The notes under the pieces are model-generated. The model made no database searches, was not told where the DNA came from, and saw nothing but the letters and a program-made list of their open reading frames with translations. From positions 1-60,514 of the IMG/VR virus record IMGVR_UViG_3300031951_000164: DNA of 60,514 bases; one strand, 5' to 3'. Position numbers and translations under genes: made by a program. This document shows positions 30,973-38,218 of this stretch, piece by piece. Origin of the DNA: a virus. The first letter of the stretch is position 1; every line of letters starts with the position of its first letter.

Positions 30973-31184
30973 AGATCACCATTCTTAATGCACTTCTCGA
31001 ATGTAGAGAACAACTTATTGAACCGCAGTTCATAGATGTGTTCCATACCGATAAGAATGTTTGCTATCTGGTCTTCTGACATTGGAGTTGGTCCGTCCAT
31101 CAGCATTTCATTAAGAAGTCTGATGTCATCGACAACATTCCACGCTTTCATAATATCTTGTTCAAGATCAAATCGATTAACCAT
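30969..31184 (-). CDS. Hypothetical protein, 71 aa
   Basis: The start at 31184 (MVNRFDLEQDIMKAWN) is preceded by AAGGAG at about ten bases; earlier in-frame starts lie within the upstream gene. The 71-residue protein is helical with MSEDQIANILIGMEHIYELRF and a short lysine tail, and is probably a helical bundle. I recall similar small proteins in T4-like phages with no known function. It overlaps both neighbours by a few bases. Confidence 0.6.
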   Translation of the reverse strand: MVNRFDLEQDIMKAWNVVDDIRLLNEMLMDGPTPMSEDQIANILIGMEHIYELRFNKLFSTFEKCIKNGDL

Positions 31185-31629
31185 TTCGACGCTTCTCCTT
31201 ACGAAATTTAAATTTAGGACCATCAACAGTGATTCTTACCATCGGGCTGTTAATGCTGGATCGAGTATAATCCCGACCACCATCAACCATGTGATTGCCT
31301 TTCACAACACAATCATGACGATATCGAGAAACGATAACCTCACCATCATCACAAAGAACACCATATATTGGTTGTGAAAATACAGGCGATGCGTTTGTTA
31401 TGTAGACAACACCATCGCGAATCAGGATTCCAAAGTAATGACTATGACCTTTGCTAAGATCAGGATTTGGAGTATAGAATACATCGATTGGTTCGTATGT
31501 CCAACCGCCACCCTTGGCAATGGTGCACCAATAGCCCATGTATTTGCCACCATATTGTTGTTCTATCTGACGAATGCCTTCCTCGCTAAGATGATAACCT
31601 TTGGTGGGAGTCTTAATATGTCTCTTCAT
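31177..31629 (-). CDS. Conserved hypothetical protein, 150 aa
   Basis: A 150-residue protein, starting MKRHIKTPTKGYHLSEEG, with beta-rich segments GYWCTIAKGGGWTYEPIDVFY, SHYFGILIRDGVVYI and GVLCDDGEVIVSRYRHDCV. The FYxPNPDxSKGHSHYF stretch is a pattern I recall from cyanophage-type myoviruses. It has a basic C-terminus (KFKFRKEKRRNG). No catalytic motif. The function is unknown; the basic tail may bind nucleic acid. Confidence 0.65.
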   Translation of the reverse strand: MKRHIKTPTKGYHLSEEGIRQIEQQYGGKYMGYWCTIAKGGGWTYEPIDVFYTPNPDLSKGHSHYFGILIRDGVVYITNASPVFSQPIYGVLCDDGEVIVSRYRHDCVVKGNHMVDGGRDYTRSSINSPMVRITVDGPKFKFRKEKRRNG

Positions 31630-31974
31630 TCACAGCACCTCATTTTTTCTACCCCAACCTTTGATATCGGCGTTGGCTTCTCCTCCCACATATATGTAGT
31701 TAGACTTGTGCATCGGCGCAACGAACATCTTCTTGCGCTCGATTTCTTTCTGAGCAGTCAACTCGCGCTCAAGCATTTCACCTTCGTACCGAACAGGAAC
31801 CCTGACCTGTATTGGACGAATATCAGCAGAAGGAATGGCATCGGCTGCAGTAGCCTGCCTCGGTTTCACTATTAGTGGAGTGAATTCTGGTTTGTACTTT
31901 TGAGCGACGTTGGTCAGAACGACCTTGCGCTTCTTCTTTGGTTTGTAGGTTGGAACCTTACCGAAGACCATCAT
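31630..31974 (-). CDS. Basic hypothetical protein, 114 aa
   Basis: A 114-residue protein with a lysine-rich start (MMVFGKVPTYKPKKKRKV), a Pro/Ala-rich middle, a helix (ERELTAQKEIERKKMF) and a basic tail (DIKGWGRKNEVL). It looks largely unstructured. The ATG overlaps the stop of the 58-aa membrane gene upstream (TAATG) and its own TGA is followed directly by the next ATG, so translation is coupled. Not recognised. Confidence 0.6.
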   Translation of the reverse strand: MMVFGKVPTYKPKKKRKVVLTNVAQKYKPEFTPLIVKPRQATAADAIPSADIRPIQVRVPVRYEGEMLERELTAQKEIERKKMFVAPMHKSNYIYVGGEANADIKGWGRKNEVL

Positions 31975-32150
31975 TACTTTGCTTCCTCGCAGTTGTACAG
32001 CTTACCACGAATTATAATATCTTGCGCTCGTTTGTCAACTTGTTTTTCTCGTTCTTGAAAATAATGCTGAGTGAATCCAACAATCAACATTGAGAATGCA
32101 GCTGCTGCAGCAATAATTGCAAGGACGTCAATGTAATCTTTTATTCTCAT
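31974..32150 (-). CDS. Small membrane protein, 58 aa
   Basis: A 58-codon frame starting MRIKDYIDVLAIIAAAA with an alanine-rich membrane helix (about 8-27), followed by a charged cytoplasmic or periplasmic segment (FQEREKQVDKRAQDIII) and a cysteine near the end. The ATG overlaps the upstream gene's TGA (ATGA style), and its TAA overlaps the next ATG, which strongly supports it as real. Function unknown. Confidence 0.68.
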   Translation of the reverse strand: MRIKDYIDVLAIIAAAAAFSMLIVGFTQHYFQEREKQVDKRAQDIIIRGKLYNCEEAK

Positions 32151-32419
32151 TCTCGCACCTCAACTAACACGGCGCCAAGTGCGCCCTCGAGAGGAGCGAC
32201 GCTCTTGATGCGATTGCGAATGTGGAACGGGTTGCGCTTGAGCTGAGTGAACGTCCGCCCACGCTTGTCGAAGTTCTTGATGGGCTTCGGAAACCAGATC
32301 TGCTCAGTCGTACCCTGCTTGATGTAGGCATACAGCTTGTTGCCGTCAAGTAGATAGGTGTGATTGGCAGTGCGAGGCGACGCCCACTGAGTCGTTTCCT
32401 TGAAAGCCAGCAATTGCAT
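32147..32419 (-). CDS. Hypothetical protein, 90 aa
   Basis: A 90-residue beta-rich protein (MQLLAFKETTQWASPRT, TYLLDGNKLYAYIK, TEQIWFPKPIKNF, GAVLVEVRE) with several basic residues in the middle. The pattern suggests a small barrel of the OB or SH3 type. It is driven by the promoter at 32443-32471, and its DNA looks G+C-rich compared with the genes on the 30-32 kb side. Not recognised. Confidence 0.6.
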   Translation of the reverse strand: MQLLAFKETTQWASPRTANHTYLLDGNKLYAYIKQGTTEQIWFPKPIKNFDKRGRTFTQLKRNPFHIRNRIKSVAPLEGALGAVLVEVRE

Positions 32420-32442
32420 ACATGAACTCCTATTGAGCCGTT

Positions 32443-32471
32443 ATTCTACCGTGGGTCAAGTTGAAAGTCAA
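32443..32471 (-). promoter_or_regulatory. Early sigma70-like promoter
   Basis: Minus strand: TTGACT (32466-32471), 17-bp spacer TTCAACTTGACCCACGG, TAGAAT (32443-32448). It overlaps the end of the 190-aa gene and drives the 90-aa gene cluster. Confidence 0.7.
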
Positions 32472-33040
32472 GCCGCGACCTCCACGCGCTCGAATTTGGC
32501 GCGATTGATCAGCGTCTGCTTTTCACCACGGAACTCCTGGTGAGCCTTGACCTTGGCGGTCAGGTTCACGACGTCGCCTTTCTCGACGCTGATGAAGTTC
32601 TTGGTCTTGAAGACCAGACGGTTGCCCGCCTCGTCGCGGAGCAGATACATCTCCTGGCTGTCGCGATCGTAGTAGGAGAACGAACGGGCACCGATCGTGA
32701 GAACAGCCTCAACCTTGACGTTGGTGAGGGAGATCTTGCCGCCCTCGTCGCCAACGAACGAACCGAGCGCAGCCATCTCGAGGCGCTTCGCCTCCCACTC
32801 TGCCTTCTTGGCAGCATCCCGCTCGATGCAACGCAGGACGGCATCGAACTGCTTGTCGGTCAGCTTGCCGTAGGTGACATACGAATCCAACAGGCTGGCA
32901 GCGAAATCGCCGCGAGCGCTGTAGAGCCAGTTGACAACTTCCTGAGCGCGATCGCGCTTCAGGAACGTCTTGCGAGCGTTGTTGACGATATTGCGACGCA
33001 CTGCGCGGTCATAGGCAGAGTGGTTTTCGATGTAGCTCAT
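32468..33040 (-). CDS. Hypothetical early protein with possible OB fold, 190 aa
   Basis: A 190-residue protein. The N-terminal half is helical (MSYIENHSAYDRAVRRNIVN, with KTFLKRDRAQEVVNWLY and a CIERDAAKKAEWEAKRLE helix). The C-terminal half from about residue 100 is beta-rich (VKVEAVLTIGARSFSYY, LVFKTKNFISVEKGDVV, FRGEKQTLINRAKFERV), resembling an OB fold that could bind single-stranded nucleic acid. It is the first gene after the promoter at 33072 and repeat element copy B. Its DNA looks clearly G+C-richer than the surrounding late genes. Not recognised. Confidence 0.65.
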   Translation of the reverse strand: MSYIENHSAYDRAVRRNIVNNARKTFLKRDRAQEVVNWLYSARGDFAASLLDSYVTYGKLTDKQFDAVLRCIERDAAKKAEWEAKRLEMAALGSFVGDEGGKISLTNVKVEAVLTIGARSFSYYDRDSQEMYLLRDEAGNRLVFKTKNFISVEKGDVVNLTAKVKAHQEFRGEKQTLINRAKFERVEVAA

Positions 33041-33071
33041 AAGAGGCTCCGAAGTTCAAGGTACAGGAGGA

Positions 33072-33100
33072 ATTATGACCGAATCCAACCAAGATGTAAA
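33072..33100 (-). promoter_or_regulatory. Promoter of the element-associated class
   Basis: Minus strand: TTTACA (33095-33100), 17-bp spacer TCTTGGTTGGATTCGGT, CATAAT (33072-33077). Same family as the promoters at 1592 and 46767. Confidence 0.7.
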
Positions 33101-33117
33101 GAAAAACAATTCCTTGC

Positions 33118-33333
33118 AAATCAATGACTTACACAATCCCACTGCTAAGTTCTTGATTTATAAGGAGTTTATCCAATCGGTAATTTTACGCTTTTCTGCT
33201 TGCAAGAAATCGGCGGGAAATACCCACCTCGTCTCCCACTTTTAAAGCAAATTTTTGTAAGTCATTGATTTCATTAGAGAAAGTCTTGCAGGTGAACTTC
33301 AATACCCTTCTGCTAAGTCATTGATTCATAAGG
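33118..33333 (-). repeat. Repeat element copy B (TAAGTCATTGATT repeats)
   Basis: The stretch between the 190-aa gene and the deaminase holds the same blocks as copy A in the same order: an inverted repeat unit at 33118-33131, a diverged direct unit at 33146-33165, ATCGGTAATTTTACGCTTTT (from 33175), GGCGGGAAATACCCACC, a direct unit at 33258-33271, AGAGAAAGTCTTGCA, and a direct unit at 33314-33333. The last unit overlaps the 3' end of the deaminase gene. Confidence 0.8.
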
Positions 33334-33805
33334 ACTTTTTTTCGACGACAACCCCAGCTCGCCTCAGCAGGTCGATCCCGTCCGTTCGCCGATACTCAGC
33401 CCCATACCGGACCACCCCCACTCCAGCCTGCAGTATCGCCTTGGAGCACTCAACGCAAGGCGCATGCGTTATGTACATGGTCGCGTCAAGGCAAGAATCG
33501 TGCGAGCGCGCAACTTTTAGTAGACAATTTATTTCCGAATGAATAACGAAAGGTTTCGTGACGAGCATTTCTGGTGTTATAGTTCTACTTTCGACATCGT
33601 GGTGTTCTGGTATAATTTCCTCACACTCATTTTCAAACCCTGCTGGCATACCATTCCAACCAAAGGAAATTATATTTCCGTTTTTGACTAGCACGCTTCC
33701 GACTTGCAACCTTCGAGCATATGACATTTTCGCCACCCTCTCAGCCAAATCGAAATAGAAGTCATCATATCTTTTTCGTTTTAGTTCTTCCTTCGTACCA
33801 ACCAT
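33326..33805 (-). CDS. dCMP deaminase
   Basis: A 159-residue zinc-dependent dCMP deaminase that makes dUMP for thymidylate synthesis. Zinc and catalytic residues: HSE (His89, Glu91) and PCVEC (Cys117, Cys120). The start at 33805 (MVGTKEELKR) has GAGGA eight bases upstream; a TTG two codons earlier is less likely. It works with ThyX (7869-8552) in the same route. The HNH gene ends inside its first codons (41-base overlap), which suggests the endonuclease inserted next to it. Confidence 0.9.
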   Translation of the reverse strand: MVGTKEELKRKRYDDFYFDLAERVAKMSYARRLQVGSVLVKNGNIISFGWNGMPAGFENECEEIIPEHHDVESRTITPEMLVTKPFVIHSEINCLLKVARSHDSCLDATMYITHAPCVECSKAILQAGVGVVRYGAEYRRTDGIDLLRRAGVVVEKKSL

Positions 33806-34463
33806 TATCAATTTCCTCGTCTGTTCGGATCAGTTTACTATTAGTTCCATCTGTTATCCATTTTTTCTTAACCCTTTCTATTTGTCCAGTTCGAACTAAT
33901 TCCCAATATTTGTTAGATATTTTTTTACAGTGCCCATTTTCTGCATTTATTTTTCCTTGGGATTTCCCACCCAACGTACAAGATTTCAATCTTATGGTTG
34001 AGTCGAAGAAAGAATTTTTATTTTCTCTTCTGCAAGTATCTGCGCCTTTTTTGCCATACTGGATTCTTTGTTCTTTCGTTAATTCCGATTGAACTCGTTT
34101 CATATGTCCCGATTTAGAATTTATTGATCCTTGTACTCTTCCTCCGAGAGAAGCATTTGTTTTCGCTTCTTCATCAGAAACCTCTCTTCCATAAAAAAGA
34201 GAAAGCCCAACTAATCCAGATTCCTTTCTTTTTTTATTACACGCCGTTCCTCCGAGGCTAGCTCGCAATTTAACGAATTCTTCGTCTTTGTTTTTTCCAG
34301 AAAGCATAAAGTAAGCACAAAGATCTTCGAATTTACCGAATTCCTCATATAAAGACATATGCGCCTGCGCGTGTTCTTCTACAGTGAGTTCAATTAAATT
34401 AGAGGGATCGTCTGAACCTCCCATATGTTTTGGTATGATGTGGTGTTTGTGTTTCATCGACAT
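33765..34463 (-). CDS. HNH homing-type endonuclease, free-standing
   Basis: A 232-residue protein with an N-terminal HNH core (KHKHHIIPKHMGGSDDPSNL and HAQAH, residues about 4-36) of the sort found in phage homing endonucleases. It is followed by repeated DNA-binding modules like NUMOD3: SLGGTACNKKR, SLGGRVQGSINSKSGH and TLGGKSQGKINAENGH. The C-terminus WITDGTNSKLIRTDEE also fits intron-type endonuclease tails. It has a good GGAG start and is A+T-rich compared with the genes on each side, which supports later acquisition. It is probably selfish mobile DNA; a host target near dCMP deaminase is likely. Confidence 0.82.
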   Translation of the reverse strand: MSMKHKHHIIPKHMGGSDDPSNLIELTVEEHAQAHMSLYEEFGKFEDLCAYFMLSGKNKDEEFVKLRASLGGTACNKKRKESGLVGLSLFYGREVSDEEAKTNASLGGRVQGSINSKSGHMKRVQSELTKEQRIQYGKKGADTCRRENKNSFFDSTIRLKSCTLGGKSQGKINAENGHCKKISNKYWELVRTGQIERVKKKWITDGTNSKLIRTDEEIDNGWYEGRTKTKKI

Positions 34464-34532
34464 ACTAACTCCATTAAAATTGGGATACTTAGTATATAGT
34501 CGAGTTATTCACGCTGAGATCAATAAATTTAA

Positions 34533-34567
34533 AATTATTTTACAAGAGAGAGCCTTGCGACTCTCTC
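34533..34567 (-). terminator. Rho-independent terminator after hsp20
   Basis: On the minus strand, a 9-bp stem GAGAGAGTC/GGCTCTCTC (one G-U pair) with a GCAA tetraloop (34546-34567), followed by TTGTAAAATAATTTT. It ends the hsp20 transcript and separates it from the HNH gene. Confidence 0.75.
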
Positions 34568-34599
34568 CGCGACATCATGATATAGAGCATCAAATTTGT

Positions 34600-35007
34600 T
34601 CAAAGGATCTCCAGCTTCCTAGTCTTACTCTCAGGAAGCACTCGGCGAAGATGAATATAAAGAATGCCATTTTCCAACTTTGTCTTATCTACTGCGACGC
34701 TGTCGGCAAGAGTGAATTTCTTGATGAACCCTCTTGATGCAAGACCGCGAAGAAGATAGTTCCTGTCTTCCTTCTCTGGTTTGTTGGCGACAATATGCAA
34801 AACATTGTCTTCTTCGAGGTTGATTTCAAGATCTTCTTTGGCGAAACCAGCGACGGCGATTTCAATAGTATAATCAACGTCAGAACTCTGGACAATATTG
34901 TACGGTGGATAACCTATAGCGGTCTTCGCCTGCACGGGATCCATATTAAAGAAGACGCGGCGAAATGAGTCTAGAGCGAGGCTGTTGAGAAAATAGTCTG
35001 TGGTCAT
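34600..35007 (-). CDS. Small heat-shock protein, Hsp20/alpha-crystallin family
   Basis: A 135-residue Hsp20. Start at 35007 (MTTDYFLNSLAL), with AAGGAG upstream; the longer frame lacks one. The alpha-crystallin domain spans about 33-125: YPPYNIV, VDYTIEIAVAGFAKEDLEI, and the family end motif LENGILYIHL (111-120). Such chaperones hold unfolding proteins; hsp20 genes are common in cyanophages and T4-like relatives and probably aid capsid or tail folding. It lies alone between RegA and the terminator at 34533. Confidence 0.88.
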   Translation of the reverse strand: MTTDYFLNSLALDSFRRVFFNMDPVQAKTAIGYPPYNIVQSSDVDYTIEIAVAGFAKEDLEINLEEDNVLHIVANKPEKEDRNYLLRGLASRGFIKKFTLADSVAVDKTKLENGILYIHLRRVLPESKTRKLEIL

Positions 35008-35087
35008 GATGTTCTCCTTATATAAGCGAGATTGTTGAAACCGACCCCAATCGGGCATCGGTGGCGAGGGAAGCCCCCCACTTCATC

Positions 35088-35110
35088 AGCACGCTCTAAT
35101 GAGCCGTGCT
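35088..35110. other. Hairpin between regA and hsp20
   Basis: An imperfect inverted repeat AGCAC-GCTC/GAGC-C-GTGCT with a TAAT loop. On the plus strand it is followed by ACTTTTTTCTT, like a terminator for plus-strand transcripts, but the T run is the lysine end of regA. On the minus strand there is no U tract. It may be a processing or regulatory structure in the hsp20 leader. Confidence 0.35.
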
Positions 35111-35522
35111 ACTTTTTTCTTCCTATGCTGTATTTAGTCATCAGGTTGTAGTTGCCCTTATCGCGGTGACTGACAACCTTGATCTGGGACATTGGCGCTT
35201 TTGGATCAGCAGCTGCCTCTTTGTTCACGATAGCAACCAATCCCCATTCTTCTAGCAGATTGGCAATCGTGTTACGACGCGCAATGTCGGACTCGTTCAG
35301 GCTAGAAGGTTTGCCGTCCAGCTTGAACATCTCCTTGAAATGTACAATATAGTATTTGCCTCTCTTATGCAGTATATGACAAGACTGATAGAGAGTGGGC
35401 TTCTCGTTGCCGTCAGCAGTCTGCGGCTTCGACGATACGCCGATACGAGAAAGAGTTTCGGCTACTTTAAGAAAATCATCACTCTGTTGTAGTGTGACCT
35501 CGACCAATGATTCTAAATCCAT
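35109..35522 (-). CDS. regA: RegA translational repressor
   Basis: A 137-residue RegA, which binds early mRNAs at the ribosome site and represses their translation. The body LYQSCHILHKRGKYYIVHFK (about 44-63) closely follows T4 RegA, as does NTIANLLEEWGLVAIV. It is slightly longer than T4 RegA (122 residues), with extra residues near 33-40. Gene order regA-62-44-45 is the T4 one. The AAGGTGG site precedes the ATG. Confidence 0.95.
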   Translation of the reverse strand: MDLESLVEVTLQQSDDFLKVAETLSRIGVSSKPQTADGNEKPTLYQSCHILHKRGKYYIVHFKEMFKLDGKPSSLNESDIARRNTIANLLEEWGLVAIVNKEAAADPKAPMSQIKVVSHRDKGNYNLMTKYSIGRKK

Positions 35523-35557
35523 GACAAACCACCTTGTAATTATTCTACATTTTGTAT

Positions 35558-35935
35558 TTAGTCAATTCGTGTTTGCTCACGAATGAACTTGAGCTGCCCT
35601 TCTGAGAGGACGCTAAGAACATCGCGAGCAGCACGCGTAGAATAACCGAAGTAGAGCTTGATCGCTTCTAGATCAGACTCCTCCTCTTTCTTGACCCACT
35701 TATTATACGAACGCTTCTTCGATCGAATGGAATGTCGAAGATAATCATACTGCATCTTGACATCGAGCATATAGTTGGCATTCATCTCATTGGCATACAG
35801 AACACAGTCTGCATGGTATGAGAGTGTCTTGTTTACTATGAACGGAAGATATGCTTTCTTTGACACACCATCGACAAGAACGTCGGTCTTGGTTTGGAGT
35901 ATACTTGGAATGATGTCTTTGAATAGATTAGTCAT
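35558..35935 (-). CDS. 62: Clamp loader small subunit, gp62
   Basis: A 125-residue clamp-loader subunit that pairs with gp44 to load gp45. It begins MTNLFKDIIPSILQTK and contains VNKTLSYHADCVLYANEMN, both hallmarks of gp62. It is shorter than T4 gp62 (187 residues) because the C-terminal part is reduced, as in cyanophages. Located between gene 44/the 75-aa gene and regA, as in T4. Confidence 0.9.
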   Translation of the reverse strand: MTNLFKDIIPSILQTKTDVLVDGVSKKAYLPFIVNKTLSYHADCVLYANEMNANYMLDVKMQYDYLRHSIRSKKRSYNKWVKKEEESDLEAIKLYFGYSTRAARDVLSVLSEGQLKFIREQTRID

Positions 35936-36159
35936 CGTATAATCTCCACTTCACTTTCCGTAACAACAGCAACTCTTGCGCCACAGGGAAGCAGAGTCTT
36001 CTCGTTGCCAGAATACATCACATGACTGGGACCATGGATCTTTACTTCGTGGCAGTAGGTGTTCTTCTTACCCTGCTTTACGCTGAGAACAGGCTCATCT
36101 CTGTTATGTAGTTTATTGCCGCGAATCTTTTGTTGATTAACGTGAATGTATGTTTTCAT
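35932..36159 (-). CDS. Conserved T4-like protein between genes 44 and 62
   Basis: The start at 36159 (MKTYIHVNQQKIRGN) overlaps the gene 44 stop (ATGA). The 75-residue protein is beta-rich: EPVLSVKQGKKNTYCHEVKI, GPSHVMYSGNEK, GARVAVVTESEVEII. I recall a matching small protein in many cyanophage-type myoviruses at this same place, always of unknown function. It might bind clamp-loader parts or mRNA, but the sequence gives no proof. Confidence 0.7.
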   Translation of the reverse strand: MKTYIHVNQQKIRGNKLHNRDEPVLSVKQGKKNTYCHEVKIHGPSHVMYSGNEKTLLPCGARVAVVTESEVEIIR

Positions 36160-37094
36160 TTGAACGAACACTCACACATAAGCTCGGTTACACATGCCAT
36201 CAGGTTGATCTCAGGATCAGCAACGAACGCTGCTTGATACTGATACTTCCCAAGGATAACAACGGCAATAGGAATCGTTGGCGGCTCAAGACACTCAGAC
36301 AGTCGATCATACAGCTGACGGAAGATTACGTTGGAATCGTTGTCATGATTCATCGCCACCCACTTTCGCGCTTCGTTGAAGTTCTTGCCTTTCAATGCAG
36401 CCATCAAGTCGGCAAACTTCACATCAGCATTATTGGCAAGAATACCAGAGTCAATCCTACCACGAACCGAATACCTCTGCAACTCATTCAGAGTTCTACG
36501 ATTATCTGGGAAGAACTTTGTGATGACCTCGGCAACAACCTTGGGGTCATACTCAATCTTCTCGCGATCAAGAATCTGCTGGCAACGCTTCATGAACGCA
36601 GATGCCATCTTCGCCTTGTCGCCGTTCTTGAGTTTGAAATCAATAACAGCACACCGAGAATGCAACGGTTCAATGATACGGTTTTTGTAGTTACAAGTAA
36701 AGATGAACGAACAGTTTGTAGAGAACTCTTCAATCACTCCACGGAACGCTGGCTGAGTGGAGTTGGGGTTTAGATAGTCAGCCTCATCGATAATGATAAC
36801 CTTGCGACCACCATAAAGTGAAACTGACGAGGCGAATCCTTTCACCTTTGTTCGCAGCGTATCAATACCAGTCTCGTCTGAACCATTGATGAGAATATAG
36901 TCTAGACCAATCTCATCACACAACGCTCGGGCAACGGTGGTTTTGCCAACTCCTGCTCCACCAGCAAACAACATGTTCGGAACTGTCTTGTCGTCAACAT
37001 ACTTTTGAAAGTCTGCTTTCAACGATTCTGGAAGAATGCATTCCTGAATGGTGTGAGGACGATACCTCTCCACCCACAATATTTCATCACTCAT
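36156..37094 (-). CDS. 44: Clamp loader ATPase, gp44
   Basis: A 312-residue AAA+ clamp loader subunit. Start at 37094 (MSDEILWVERYRP), with GGAG upstream. Walker A GGAGVGKT (45-52), Walker B VIIIDEAD (about 99-106) and the SRC arginine-finger motif (146-148) are intact. It forms the gp44/gp62 complex that places the gp45 clamp on DNA for gp43. Neighbouring gene 62, regA and 45 complete the module. Confidence 0.95.
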   Translation of the reverse strand: MSDEILWVERYRPHTIQECILPESLKADFQKYVDDKTVPNMLFAGGAGVGKTTVARALCDEIGLDYILINGSDETGIDTLRTKVKGFASSVSLYGGRKVIIIDEADYLNPNSTQPAFRGVIEEFSTNCSFIFTCNYKNRIIEPLHSRCAVIDFKLKNGDKAKMASAFMKRCQQILDREKIEYDPKVVAEVITKFFPDNRRTLNELQRYSVRGRIDSGILANNADVKFADLMAALKGKNFNEARKWVAMNHDNDSNVIFRQLYDRLSECLEPPTIPIAVVILGKYQYQAAFVADPEINLMACVTELMCECSFK

Positions 37095-37111
37095 AATATA
37101 GAACTCCAAGT

Positions 37112-37369
37112 TTACATGCTAGGGAACACTTCAGAATATGTTTCTTGAAACTCCTCCTCTTCTGCTACCATTTGCTGGTATGCTTGTTTGTGGTATGCTT
37201 TGGCAAGACGCCGAGCGATCTTCGGATGCATCTCGAACTCTTCCTTGAGGTCTTGGTAGATTTCCTTCATATGATCGCGCTCGGCTTCGATGCGCGTCAT
37301 CGAGTTGCTAAGTTCAATGAACTTGTTCTTGAGATCTTTCTTTTGTTCGGAAGTCAGTGTCGTCAACAT
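37112..37369 (-). CDS. dsbA: DsbA-like double-stranded DNA-binding protein
   Basis: An 85-residue helical protein. Start at 37369 (MLTTLTSEQKKDLKN), with GAGG six bases upstream. The second half, IARRLAKAYHKQAYQQMVAE then EEFQETYSEVF, aligns by pattern with the end of T4 DsbA (RLLALYHK and ELYDTVF), a small protein that binds late promoters. The identity is an inference from that pattern and size. It sits between genes 45 and 44. Confidence 0.55.
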   Translation of the reverse strand: MLTTLTSEQKKDLKNKFIELSNSMTRIEAERDHMKEIYQDLKEEFEMHPKIARRLAKAYHKQAYQQMVAEEEEFQETYSEVFPSM

Positions 37370-37377
37370 GTCACACC

Positions 37378-38037
37378 TCAAAACTTGGTTGCATCTTTTT
37401 CGACGGCAACGAAGTAATGCACTTTCTTCGTTGTGTTCTCGAACTTCGACACTTTGGAGCAGAGCTTCACTTTGTAGTCACCGCCGAGGAGCTTGAGATT
37501 TTCGACCTTGATGGCAGTTTGAAACTCAACGTCAGTTTCGCCAACAGTGGTGGCTGCATCATCAACGATCTCGCCTTTCACATCCATGGCTGCAATTTCA
37601 ATCTTGCTACCGACGCTGCGAATCACAATGTTCGGAGTCTTGAGAACCGAAGACACAGAGAAGATCCAGTCCAGCTTGTCTGAAGGAAGATCGAACTCAA
37701 CATCATAGTTCGATACATTGATGCTCTTGTCTGGCGGAGAAAGAATGAGATTAGAAGGCGAATAACGCTGGCGAACTTTTCCTTGCGGATGGCTGATGGT
37801 CACATACTCCCCACCAAGTTCAATCTGGTTGTCCTTCGACATCGAAAGAAGACCCAGGAACTTGTGAAGATCATAGATGCCAAACTCTCGGTCGAATGAT
37901 TCAGAGATGGTCGCTTCCGCCATCAATGCCCTACTAGAGCTGATGGTGCGAAGTTGACTTCCCTCCTTAATGACTAGACCTTGGTTGATCGAAGCATAGT
38001 TCTTCAGGATCTCAACCGTTTCTTTAGACAATTGCAT
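37378..38037 (-). CDS. 45: Sliding clamp, gp45
   Basis: A 219-residue DNA-clamp subunit; three copies encircle DNA to hold gp43 and to activate late transcription with gp55 and gp33. It begins MQLSKETVEILKNYASINQG and contains the FGIYDLHKFLGLL, SHPQGKVRQRY and LDWIFSVSSVLKTPNIVI segments typical of gp45. Length is close to T4 gp45 (228). Its own promoter lies at 38072-38100. At least three proteins in this window carry clamp-binding-type tails or motifs. Confidence 0.95.
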   Translation of the reverse strand: MQLSKETVEILKNYASINQGLVIKEGSQLRTISSSRALMAEATISESFDREFGIYDLHKFLGLLSMSKDNQIELGGEYVTISHPQGKVRQRYSPSNLILSPPDKSINVSNYDVEFDLPSDKLDWIFSVSSVLKTPNIVIRSVGSKIEIAAMDVKGEIVDDAATTVGETDVEFQTAIKVENLKLLGGDYKVKLCSKVSKFENTTKKVHYFVAVEKDATKF

Positions 38038-38071
38038 AATTTACACTCCATTCAGTAGAAACACAAGGATA

Positions 38072-38100
38072 TTATAAACCATTGTACCGTTGAAGTAAAA
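38072..38100 (-). promoter_or_regulatory. Early/middle promoter of gene 45 with inverted repeats
   Basis: Minus strand: TTTACT (38095-38100), 17-bp spacer, TATAAT (38072-38077). On the plus strand AACCAT (38078-38083) and ATGGTT (38100-38105) flank the spacer as an inverted repeat, and ACCAT follows at 38108-38112, so a repressor or hairpin could act here. Confidence 0.72.
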
Positions 38101-38115
38101 TGGTTTCACCATGCC

Positions 38116-38211
38116 TCAGTCTTCGTTGAGGCGACAAGAATCAACAGCATCAAGGATGCCAGTGAAAAATATAAAAGAAGCGATAATCGCGCAGTACACT
38201 GTTAAAAACAT
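38116..38211 (-). CDS. Very small membrane protein, 31 aa
   Basis: A 31-codon frame starting MFLTVYCAIIASFIFF with one membrane helix (about 2-22), then a charged end (DSCRLNED). GAGGG lies four bases before the ATG, and it starts seven bases after the dioxygenase stop, so it is probably translated in the same message. Function unknown. Confidence 0.55.
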   Translation of the reverse strand: MFLTVYCAIIASFIFFTGILDAVDSCRLNED

Positions 38212-38218
38212 AAGACCC

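Noticed and set aside
32540-33127. Open frame of 195 codons on the plus strand
   Set aside because: Antisense to the 190-aa early gene and running through its promoter at 33072. Composition and lack of motif indicate a shadow of the GC-rich gene on the other strand.
35088-35125. Plus-strand rho-independent terminator after the regA/hsp20 junction
   Set aside because: The hairpin has a bulge and the T run belongs to the lysine codons of regA. No plus-strand gene ends there. Kept only as a weak structural feature.
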